From contig CALIDR010000106.1 of the NCBI GenBank assembly GCA_938022295.1, positions 1 through 8,193 of the forward strand: a stretch of 8,193 nucleotides of DNA. The letters are read 5' to 3'. Source of the DNA: an uncultured Burkholderiaceae bacterium. Lineage in GTDB: Bacteria > Pseudomonadota > Gammaproteobacteria > Burkholderiales > Burkholderiaceae_C. The notes beneath the pieces were generated by a model, which saw only the letters and a program-made list of their open reading frames with translations, had not been told where the DNA came from and searched no databases. The stretch's first letter is position 1. The number at the start of each line of letters is the position of its first letter. The position numbers and the translations under genes were made by a program. Of this stretch, positions 1 to 5,663 are shown in pieces.

Positions 1-791
1 CTCCTGCCGCCCAGCAGCCCGAGCGTCCAGTCGGTGTCGCCGACGCTGCGCCCGATCTTGGCCAGCACGAGGCCGAGGCGGCCGGGGGACTCGTCGCGCC
101 AGCCGTCCTCGGCGAAGGCGCTCGCGGACACGTAGTGATGCCAGCCGTCGGCGCCGCTGCCGCCGGTGGAGACGTCGAGCCGCCGACGCGCGAAGCTGCC
201 GAGCGTCGCCTCGGCGCGCAGCCCCGGCGCCGAGCGGCCGTCGAGCGTGGTCAGCGAGATCGCGCCGCCGAGCGTGTTGAGGCCGAACACCGGGTTGGCG
301 CCCGGCACCAGCGCGACGCTGTCGATCGCGAACTCGGGCACGAGCTCCCAGTTGACGACGTCGCCGAACGCCTCGTTGATGCGCACGCCGTCGAGGTAGA
401 CCGACAGCCCCTGCGCCGCGCCGAGCAGCCCCGAGGCGCGGTAGCCGCGGTACGTCAGGTCGCCCTGGTACGGGCTGCCCTGGATCTCGTTGCGGTTGAC
501 GCCGAGCAGGCGCCGGTTCATAAGGTCGGTCAGGTTGTCGGCGTTGGCGTCGTCGATCGCGTCGCGCCGCAGCACCTGCGTGCCGTACGGCAGCAGGTTG
601 CGGTCGACGCCCTGCCTTGGCACCGGGGCGACGCCGATGACCTCGACCTGCGGCGTCGGCGTCTGGGCGTGCGCGGCGGCGGTGGCGAGCGCCGCGACGA
701 GCCACGCGGCCGCCACGGAGCTTGCGCGCGGGCGGATGGAACGGACGGGCCGGGCGCCACGGCGGCCGGTCGGGCGAACGGGGGCTTGCAT
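1..791 (-). CDS. TonB-dependent outer-membrane receptor, N-terminal part (cut by window edge)
   Basis: Partial gene: 263 codons are visible and the frame stays open to base 1, so the C-terminal barrel lies outside the window. The ATG at 791-789 is preceded by a good Shine-Dalgarno (GAGGAG, complement of 796-801) four bases away. The product begins with an Arg-rich stretch (residues 1-24), then a hydrophobic signal-peptide core (about 25-40) with a likely cleavage site AHA|QT after residue 42. A possible TonB-box-like segment (QVEVIG, 48-53) precedes a plug domain (about 60-185) with typical motifs: LTYRGYRASG, LSVYLDGVRINE, IDSVALVPGANPVFG and LNTLGGAISLTT. Barrel strands start after about residue 190. 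Such receptors import siderophores, metals, cobalamin or carbohydrates using TonB-ExbBD energy; the ligand cannot be read from this part. It is divergent from a two-component system that may regulate it. The family call is firm, the substrate unknown. Confidence 0.93.
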   Translation of the reverse strand, partial: MQAPVRPTGRRGARPVRSIRPRASSVAAAWLVAALATAAAHAQTPTPQVEVIGVAPVPRQGVDRNLLPYGTQVLRRDAIDDANADNLTDLMNRRLLGVNRNEIQGSPYQGDLTYRGYRASGLLGAAQGLSVYLDGVRINEAFGDVVNWELVPEFAIDSVALVPGANPVFGLNTLGGAISLTTLDGRSAPGLRAEATLGSFARRRLDVSTGGSGADGWHHYVSASAFAEDGWRDESPGRLGLVLAKIGRSVGDTDWTLGLLGGR

Positions 792-870
792 GGGTCTCCT
801 CAGGTCGTGGTGTCGGCAGTGGGGCGGCGATCGCCCCGGCGGCTCGCGCGGCGGAAGTTATCAGCCGCCG

Positions 871-888
871 TTCCCGGACCGGCGGGAA
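871..888. promoter_or_regulatory. Dyad TTCCCG-N6-CGGGAA, candidate operator between receptor and kinase genes
   Basis: A 6-bp inverted repeat with a 6-base spacer lies in the 178-bp divergent space. A weaker dyad of the same geometry (CCGGT-N6-ACCGG) sits at 903-918, and the 9-mer ACCGGCGGG occurs in direct orientation at 878-886 and 914-922. On the minus strand a weak -10-like GATAAC (862-857) would place the first dyad over the -35 region of a receptor promoter, where NarL-type regulators often bind. The dyads are seen directly; the operator role is inference. In DNA this GC-rich, short dyads also arise by chance. Confidence 0.35.
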
Positions 889-927
889 AAGCTCCCGATC
901 GCCCGGTCGCCGAACCGGCGGGCGGCG

Positions 928-947
928 GCGCGGCCGCGAGGCCGCGC
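928..947 (+). other. Perfect 8-bp stem with GCGA (GNRA-type) tetraloop upstream of the kinase start
   Basis: Bases 928-935 pair perfectly with 940-947 around the loop GCGA (936-939). The stem is almost all G and C, so it would be very stable as RNA. It ends 22 bases before the GTG at 970. If transcribed, it could affect translation of the histidine kinase, whose start has no clear Shine-Dalgarno. No U-tract follows, so it is not a classical terminator for plus-strand transcripts. The function is not shown. Confidence 0.4.
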
Positions 948-969
948 GGCGCGCGGACAATCACGCGCC

Positions 970-2490
970 GTGACGCCGCCCCTGGCCCCCGAACTCGCCG
1001 CGACGCCAGCGGACACGCGCGCTGCCGCCGCGGCCGCGCCGCGGCCGCCGGTGGACCTGCCGCGCCTCGTGGTGCGGCGCGCTGCCGCCGTCGTCGCCGC
1101 CGGGTTCGTGATCGCGCTCGTGCTCGGCGTGGCGCGCATGCAGCGCGACGTCGCCGACGAACTCGCCGGTGCGGCGGCGCTGGCGCGGCTGGCCGAGGTG
1201 CTCGCCACCGCGGCGTCGCACGACGACGCCGAGGTGCTCGACCGGCTGCGCGCGCTGCAGGCCGACGGCGCGCTGCGCCACCTGCGCCTGACGGTGCGCG
1301 GCCCCGACGGGCGCGACCTGGTCGGCATCGGCGCCGCGCCCTCCGCCGGCTGGCCCTGGCCCGCACTGGCGGCGGCTGCGCCACCGGTATCGAGCTGGCC
1401 GCTGGCGCGTCCGGACGGTGCGGCGTGGCAGGTCACGCTGGTTGCCTCGCCGGACAGCGAGCGCCGCGAGGCGATCGCCTCCGGCCTCGAGTCGGCGGCG
1501 CTGCTCGTGCTGCTGGCCGCGGGCGTGCTCGCCGCGGTGGGCTGGAGCGTGCGCCGCTCGCTGCGGCCGCTGCGCACGATGCGTCGCGCGATCGGGCGCA
1601 TCGAGCACGAGGACCGTGACAGTCTGCGCCGCCTGCCGCCGATGCCGGTGGCCGAGCTCGAGTCGATCGCCGCCGCGCTGCGCCACATGGCCGGCGCGCT
1701 CGACGCCGCGCAGACGCACCAGCGGCGGCTGGCGCAGCAGGTGCTGACGCTGCAGGAGGACGAGCGCCAGCGTCTGGCGCGCGAACTGCACGACGAGTTC
1801 GGCCAGCGGCTGACGGCCATGCGCGTCGACGCCGCGTGGCTGCACAAACGGCTGCAGGGGCCGCCGCCCGCGGACGCCGAGCTGGCGACGGTGTCCGCCA
1901 GCATCGGCGCCCAGTGCGAGCGCATCCAGCTCGACATCCGCCAGCTGCTGACCCGCCTGCGGCCGCTCGACGGCGAAGGCGAAGCGACGACGCTGCAGCG
2001 GCTGGCGGACCTGCTCGCCCCGCTCGCCGACGGCACCCGGCGCGCGCTGGGGGGCGGCGCGTGCACCGTGCGCTGGCACGCCGAGGACGCCGCCGGCCGC
2101 CCCGTCCCGTGGGCACGCGTGGCGGCATGCGCGCTGCCGCAGGCGGCGGCGCTGGCGCTGTACCGCATCAGCCAGGAGGCGCTGACCAACGTCGCCCGCC
2201 ACGCCCGCGCCAGCGAGGCGACGCTCGCGCTGCGCGTCGTCGTCGACGCCGCCGGCGACGGCACCGCGCCGCGGCTGCGCACGATCGAATGGAGCGTCGA
2301 GGACACCGGCGTCGGCATCGCCGACCTCGACGCCGCGCTGCGCCGCGGCAACGGGCTGGCCGGACTGCACGAGCGGGTGTGGGCGCTCGGCGGCGACCTG
2401 CGCTGCGCGCCGCGCGCGCCCGGTGCGGCACGGCCGGGGCTTGCGCTCGCAGCGCGCTTCGAGCTCGGCGCGGGCGGGAGGGCGCCATGA
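970..2490 (+). CDS. Membrane sensor histidine kinase, NarL/UhpB (HisKA_3) class, MoxY-like
   Basis: A 506-residue sensor kinase that should autophosphorylate and pass phosphate to the regulator encoded next. The layout is: a short cytoplasmic, Pro/Ala-rich N-terminus; TM1 at about 38-55; a periplasmic sensor region of about 56-175 that resembles LapD/MoxY N-terminal domains (judged by eye); TM2 at about 176-192; a HAMP-like linker at about 193-245; a HisKA_3 dimerisation helix with RELHDEFGQRL and phospho-acceptor His274; and a HATPase_c domain. The ATPase shows an N-box (SQEALTNVARHA, Asn407), a G1 box (DTGVGI, 445-450) and a G2 box (GNGLAGL, 460-466). The GTG at 970 is chosen because it is the last plausible start before TM1 and the next Met (57) lies beyond it. 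No strong ribosome site is visible. A GACAAT -10-like hexamer (956-961) would make the transcript nearly leaderless. The frame stays open far upstream, and an ATG at 790 would add 60 Arg-rich residues, which I consider unlikely. The signal sensed is unknown. Confidence 0.9.
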   Translation: MTPPLAPELAATPADTRAAAAAAPRPPVDLPRLVVRRAAAVVAAGFVIALVLGVARMQRDVADELAGAAALARLAEVLATAASHDDAEVLDRLRALQADGALRHLRLTVRGPDGRDLVGIGAAPSAGWPWPALAAAAPPVSSWPLARPDGAAWQVTLVASPDSERREAIASGLESAALLVLLAAGVLAAVGWSVRRSLRPLRTMRRAIGRIEHEDRDSLRRLPPMPVAELESIAAALRHMAGALDAAQTHQRRLAQQVLTLQEDERQRLARELHDEFGQRLTAMRVDAAWLHKRLQGPPPADAELATVSASIGAQCERIQLDIRQLLTRLRPLDGEGEATTLQRLADLLAPLADGTRRALGGGACTVRWHAEDAAGRPVPWARVAACALPQAAALALYRISQEALTNVARHARASEATLALRVVVDAAGDGTAPRLRTIEWSVEDTGVGIADLDAALRRGNGLAGLHERVWALGGDLRCAPRAPGAARPGLALAARFELGAGGRAP

Positions 2491-3119
2491 TCCGCGTCGC
2501 CCTCGTCGACGACCACGCCGTCGTGCGCGCCGGCTACCGGCGCCTGATCGAGTGCGAGCCCGACATGCGCGTCGTCGCCGAGTACGCCGACGCGCAGGCC
2601 GCCTACCTCGCGCTGCAGGGCGGCGCGACCGTCGTCGACGTGCTCGTGCTCGACCTCTCGATGCCCGGGCGCAGCGGGCTCGACCTGCTGCGCCGCGCCA
2701 CCTCGCACTGGCCGACGCTGCGCGTGCTCGTGTTCACGATGCACGACAGCGCGGCGATGGTCGTGCGCGCGCTCAACGCCGGCGCGGCCGGCTTCGTGAC
2801 CAAGAGCAGCGAGCCGGCGGTGCTCGTCGACGCGGTGCGCCGCGTCGTCGCCGGCGAGCGGGCGCTGTCGCCCGACGCGCGCGCCGCGCTCGCCGCGCAG
2901 GGCGACACGCTGCCGCCGCACCTGCAGCTCGGCGCGCGCGAGTTCGACGTGCTGCACCTGCTGCTCGAAGGCCATCCGGTGGAGGCGATCGCGCGCCGGC
3001 TGCACCTGAGCCCGAAGACGGTGGCCAACCACCAGACGGCGATCCGCCACAAGCTCGGCGTGGGCAGCGCGATCGAGCTGCTGCGCTACGCGCGGCAGCA
3101 CGGGCTGCTGGTCGACTGA
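2487..3119 (+). CDS. Response regulator, NarL/FixJ family (REC + LuxR-type HTH)
   Basis: A 210-residue DNA-binding partner of the preceding kinase. The receiver domain (about 1-118) has the acidic pair Asp8-Asp9, phospho-acceptor Asp56 (VLDLSMPG), Thr84 (FTMHD) and the invariant Lys106 (VTKSS). A linker of about 25 residues leads to a LuxR/GerE helix-turn-helix (about 148-203) with LGAREFDVLHLLLEG and recognition segment LSPKTVANHQTAIRHKL. The start codon overlaps the kinase stop (ATGA, 2487-2490) and has a Shine-Dalgarno GGAGG at 2477-2481 with 5-base spacing, so translation is likely coupled. All switch residues are present, so it should be phosphorylation-controlled. Targets are unknown. 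The divergent TonB-dependent receptor is the most obvious candidate, and the dyads at 871-918 could be binding sites; both points are inference. Confidence 0.95.
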   Translation: MIRVALVDDHAVVRAGYRRLIECEPDMRVVAEYADAQAAYLALQGGATVVDVLVLDLSMPGRSGLDLLRRATSHWPTLRVLVFTMHDSAAMVVRALNAGAAGFVTKSSEPAVLVDAVRRVVAGERALSPDARAALAAQGDTLPPHLQLGAREFDVLHLLLEGHPVEAIARRLHLSPKTVANHQTAIRHKLGVGSAIELLRYARQHGLLVD

Positions 3120-3127
3120 GCCCAGGT

Positions 3128-3234
3128 CCGGCAGTCGGCCGCTCGATGCCGCATGCAAGCTGCTGTCGTGCTTGGCGGTCCGCCCACGCGGCCGGTCAGC
3201 TCCTGGGTGACGCCGCTGCGCGCCCGACTGCCGG
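3128..3234. repeat. Exact 11-bp inverted repeat flanking the convergent intergenic gap
   Basis: CCGGCAGTCGG at 3128-3138 is repeated in exact inverse orientation at 3224-3234, with 85 bases between. The arms sit just inside the ends of the response-regulator gene (stop at 3119) and dut (stop at 3253), which converge here. The interior has no open frame with coding character and only weak local hairpins (for example GGCG/CGCC at 3174-3184). No T-tract typical of intrinsic terminators is present. The repeat may be a bidirectional transcription end structure or a remnant of a small palindromic element; the loop is long for a hairpin. Confidence 0.35.
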
Positions 3235-3252
3235 GTCCAGGCCGAGCTGCGC

Positions 3253-3702
3253 TCAGCCCTGCCCGGTCGAGCCGAAGCCGCCCGCGCCGCGGTGCGAGGC
3301 CTCGAAGTCGTCGACGCGGCGAAAGCGCGCCTGCACCACCGGCACGATCACGAGCTGCGCGATGCGCTCGAGCGGCTCGACGACGAACGGCGCGTGGCCG
3401 CGGTTCCAGCAGCTGACCATCAGCGGCCCCTGGTAGTCGCGGTCGATCAGGCCGACCAGGTTGCCGAGCACGATGCCGTGCTTGTGGCCCAGGCCCGAGC
3501 GCGGCAGGATCAGCGCAGCCAGCCCCGGGTCGGCGATGTGGATCGCGATGCCGGTGGGGATCAGCGCCGTCTGCCCGGGGTCGAGCTTCAGCGGCGCGTC
3601 GATGCACGCGCGCAGGTCGAGCCCCGCGCTGCCGGGGGTCGCGTAGGCCGGCAGCGCGTCGGCCACGCGGGCGTCGAGCACCTTGAGGTCGATCGTCGTC
3701 AT
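3253..3702 (-). CDS. dut: Deoxyuridine 5'-triphosphate nucleotidohydrolase (dUTPase)
   Basis: A 149-residue homotrimeric-type dUTPase, close to the 151 residues of E. coli Dut and readily aligned with it. It hydrolyses dUTP to dUMP and pyrophosphate, keeping uracil out of DNA and supplying dUMP for thymidylate synthesis. All five family motifs are present in order: motif 1 GSAGLDLRA (24-32), motif 2 PRSGLGHKHGI (67-77), motif 3 GLIDRDYQGPLMVSCWNRG (84-102, with the catalytic aspartate), motif 4 ERIAQLVIVPV (112-122) and the flexible C-terminal motif 5 RGAGGFGSTG (138-147). The ATG overlaps the coaBC stop by four bases and has AGGAG (complement of 3708-3712) five bases upstream, so the two genes are translationally coupled. 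The coaBC-dut order is common in Burkholderiales and gammaproteobacteria. Confidence 0.98.
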   Translation of the reverse strand: MTTIDLKVLDARVADALPAYATPGSAGLDLRACIDAPLKLDPGQTALIPTGIAIHIADPGLAALILPRSGLGHKHGIVLGNLVGLIDRDYQGPLMVSCWNRGHAPFVVEPLERIAQLVIVPVVQARFRRVDDFEASHRGAGGFGSTGQG

Positions 3703-4958
3703 CGCGGCTCCTGCGCTGCCGGCAGCCGGCGGGCGATCTCGCGCACCAGCGCGCGCGCGAGCGCGAGCTTGTCGCCCTGGCCCAGTTCGCGCTCGCCGGC
3801 GGCGTCGACGAGCAGCAGCGCGTTGTCGTCGCGGCCGAACGTGGCCGGCCCGACGTTGGCGACGACGAGCGGCACGCCCTTGCGCTCGCGCTTCTCGCGC
3901 GCGTGCTTCGCCAGGTCGTGGCTCTCGGCGGCGAAGCCGACGCAGTACGGCGGCCGCGGCAGCCGGGCGACGGCGGCGAGGATGTCGGGGTTGGGCGCCA
4001 TCGCGATCGTCGGCGCGTCGTGGCCGTCGGCCTTCTTCAGCTTGTGGGCGGCGACCTGCGCGGGCCGCCAGTCGGCCACCGCGGCGGTGGCGACGAACAC
4101 GTCGTGCGCGGCGGCCAGTGGCAGCACCGCGTCGTGCATCTGGCGGGCGGTCTGCACGTCCAGCCGCGCGACGCCGCGCGGCGTCGGCAGCGCCACCGGC
4201 CCGGCGACGAGCGTGACCGCGGCACCCGCCTCGGCCGCCGCGCGCGCGACGGCGAAGCCCATCTTGCCGCTGGACCGGTTCGTGACGCCGCGCACGGGGT
4301 CGATCGGCTCGTAGGTCGGCCCGGCGGTCACGAGCACCCTGCGGCCGGCGAGCACCTTGGGCTGGAAGTGCGCGACGACCTCGTCGCGGATCTCGGCCGC
4401 CTCGAGCATGCGCCCGTCGCCGACCTCGCCGCAGGCCTGGTCGCCGCTGGCCGGGCCGAGCACGGCGGCGCCGTCGGCCGCGATCTGCGCGACGTTGCGC
4501 CGGGTGGCCGGGTGGTCCCACATCTCGCGGTTCATCGCCGGCGCCACGAGCAGCGAACAGCGCTCGCGCGGGCGCGCCAGGCACGCCAGGCTCAGCAGGT
4601 CGTTGGCCAGGCCGTGCGCGAGCTTGGCGATGAAGTCGGCGCTCGCGGGGGCGACGACCACGGCGTCGGCCGCGCGCGTGAGGTCGATGTGCGCCATCGC
4701 GTTCGGCGCGCGCAGGTCCCACTGGCTCGTGAACACCGGGCGGCCGGACAGCGCCTGCATCGTCACCGCGGTGACGAAGCGCTCGGCGGCCTCCGTCATC
4801 ACGACCTGCACCGTCGCGCCGGCCTTCGCCAGCTCGCGGGTCAGCTCGGCGGCCTTGTAGCAGGCGATGCCGCCCGTCAAACCGAGCACGAGGCGGCGGC
4901 CGGCGAGGTCGTCCGCGGGGGCGGCGGCGGCCGGCTCGGCGGGAGGGGTGTCGCGCAT
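3699..4958 (-). CDS. coaBC: Bifunctional phosphopantothenoylcysteine decarboxylase / phosphopantothenate-cysteine ligase
   Basis: A 419-residue fusion enzyme (formerly Dfp) for two consecutive steps of coenzyme A synthesis: CTP-dependent coupling of 4'-phosphopantothenate to cysteine, then FMN-dependent decarboxylation to 4'-phosphopantetheine. The N-terminal CoaC flavoprotein half (about 20-195) shows GLTGGIACYKAAEL (26-39), catalytic His90 (AHIDLTR), the substrate-binding PAMNREMW (140-147) and the active-site flap ACGEVGDGRM with Cys176. The C-terminal CoaB half (about 205-415) shows VLVTAGPTYEPIDPVRGVTN, with Asn227 in the acyl-phosphate region, the SSGKMG motif (229-234) and a conserved HKLKK segment. 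The start at 4958 leaves about 20 residues before the flavodoxin-like fold. No clear Shine-Dalgarno is visible. An upstream in-frame ATG at 5036 would add 26 atypical residues and reach into the regulatory palindrome of the divergent operon, so I reject it. Confidence 0.97.
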   Translation of the reverse strand: MRDTPPAEPAAAAPADDLAGRRLVLGLTGGIACYKAAELTRELAKAGATVQVVMTEAAERFVTAVTMQALSGRPVFTSQWDLRAPNAMAHIDLTRAADAVVVAPASADFIAKLAHGLANDLLSLACLARPRERCSLLVAPAMNREMWDHPATRRNVAQIAADGAAVLGPASGDQACGEVGDGRMLEAAEIRDEVVAHFQPKVLAGRRVLVTAGPTYEPIDPVRGVTNRSSGKMGFAVARAAAEAGAAVTLVAGPVALPTPRGVARLDVQTARQMHDAVLPLAAAHDVFVATAAVADWRPAQVAAHKLKKADGHDAPTIAMAPNPDILAAVARLPRPPYCVGFAAESHDLAKHAREKRERKGVPLVVANVGPATFGRDDNALLLVDAAGERELGQGDKLALARALVREIARRLPAAQEPR

Positions 4959-5038
4959 CGACGCGCAATGTAGCGCAGCGCGCCACCCCGGCCCGGCGGC
5001 ACCGCGCGGCGGCGCCGCGGCCCGACAAGACCACAAAC

Positions 5039-5054
5039 TTCAGAAATTTCTGAA
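5039..5054. promoter_or_regulatory. Perfect 16-bp palindrome TTCAGAAATTTCTGAA, probable operator of the gbsR-cydAB operon
   Basis: The two 8-base arms are exact reverse complements with no spacer (centre between 5046 and 5047). The site lies in a roughly 45-bp AT-rich island (about 38% GC over 5024-5068) inside otherwise very GC-rich DNA, 18 bases before the first possible start and 42 before the preferred ATG of a MarR/GbsR-like regulator. Size, symmetry and place match a binding site for a dimeric winged-helix repressor. Autoregulation by the adjacent gene product is the simplest reading. The palindrome is seen directly; the identity of the binding protein is inference. Confidence 0.75.
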
Positions 5055-5066
5055 AAGCGAAACAAT
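5039..5066 (+). promoter_or_regulatory. Candidate sigma-70-like promoter of the gbsR-cydAB operon
   Basis: TTCAGA (5039-5044, four of six matches to TTGACA) and AACAAT (5061-5066, four of six matches to TATAAT) are separated by 16 bases. The -35 hexamer lies inside the 16-bp palindrome, so a protein bound there would block RNA polymerase. The predicted start of transcription is near 5073. This would put a short leader before the ATG at 5097, or make the TTG at 5073 leaderless. Match quality is modest and the call rests mainly on position and AT content. Confidence 0.4.
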
Positions 5067-5096
5067 CCGGCCTTGAACGACGACTCCCCAACGGCC

Positions 5097-5660
5097 ATGA
5101 ACGCGCTGTCTCCGCTCGTGCGCAGTTTCGTCGCCCACTTCGGCGAGATGGGCAGCCGCTGGGGCATCAACCGCACGGTCGGCCAGATCTACGCGCTGAT
5201 CTACGTCTCGCCGCACCCGCTGAACGCCGACGAGATCGCCGCCCGGCTCGAGTTCAGCCGCAGCAACGTCAGCATGGGCCTGAAGGAGCTGCAGGCGTGG
5301 CGGCTGGTGCGCCTGCGCCACCTGCCGGGCGACCGCCGCGAGTACTTCGAGGCGCCCGACGACGCGTGGGAAATCTTCCGCACGCTCGCCGAGGAGCGGC
5401 GCCGGCGCGAGGTGGAGCCGACGCTGTCGATGCTGCGCAACGCGCTGCTCGAAGAGCCGACGGGCGAGGCCGACCGCTTCGCGCAGGAGCGCATGCGCGG
5501 CATGCACGAGGTGATCGAGCTGCTGACGACCTGGTTCGACGACATGCAGCGGCTGGACCGCCGCACCCTGGAACAGTTGATGGCGATGGGCGCCAAGGTG
5601 CAGCGGCTGCTCGAGTTCAGCGGCAAGGTCAAGCTCGTCGCCGGCGGCCCGAAGGAGTGA
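5097..5660 (+). CDS. GbsR/MarR-family winged-helix transcriptional regulator, linked to cytochrome bd genes
   Basis: A 187-residue regulator of the GbsR branch (COG1510-like) of the MarR superfamily. The conserved N-terminal signature GSRWGINRTVGQIYALIYVS (19-38) is followed by a winged helix (about 41-86: NADEIAARLEFSRSNVSMGLKELQAWRLVR, then wing LRHLPGDRREYFEA). A helical C-terminal part (about 90-176) probably serves dimerisation or ligand binding. There is no cysteine in the protein, so sensing through an iron-sulfur cluster or thiol oxidation is unlikely. The gene leads directly into cydA with three bases between and is probably cotranscribed with it. The 16-bp palindrome upstream is its likely operator. 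Start choice is uncertain: ATG at 5097 is preferred, but an in-frame TTG at 5073 would add eight residues; neither has a good Shine-Dalgarno. The effector is unknown. Confidence 0.9.
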   Translation: MNALSPLVRSFVAHFGEMGSRWGINRTVGQIYALIYVSPHPLNADEIAARLEFSRSNVSMGLKELQAWRLVRLRHLPGDRREYFEAPDDAWEIFRTLAEERRRREVEPTLSMLRNALLEEPTGEADRFAQERMRGMHEVIELLTTWFDDMQRLDRRTLEQLMAMGAKVQRLLEFSGKVKLVAGGPKE

Positions 5661-5663
5661 TCG

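Noticed and set aside
490..969. 160-codon upstream extension of the histidine kinase frame
   Set aside because: It runs antisense through the receptor signal peptide and plug domain and has no domain character. The kinase is better started at the GTG at 970, just before TM1.
861..3158. 765-codon open frame on the minus strand opposite the kinase and regulator genes
   Set aside because: It is a shadow frame: low-complexity Arg/Ser/Ala-rich translation with no recognisable domain, lying antisense to two genes with intact catalytic motifs. GC-rich DNA produces such frames routinely.
4959..5036. 26-residue N-terminal extension of CoaBC from an ATG at 5036
   Set aside because: The extra residues are atypical for the family and would begin next to the palindrome of the divergent operon. 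The normal length is reached from 4958.
3702..5091. Open frame that continues upstream of the dut ATG, suggesting a CoaBC-antisense-frame/dut fusion
   Set aside because: The upstream part is the out-of-frame reading of coaBC, with an Arg-rich translation. The dut ATG with AGGAG and the ATGA overlap explain the start.
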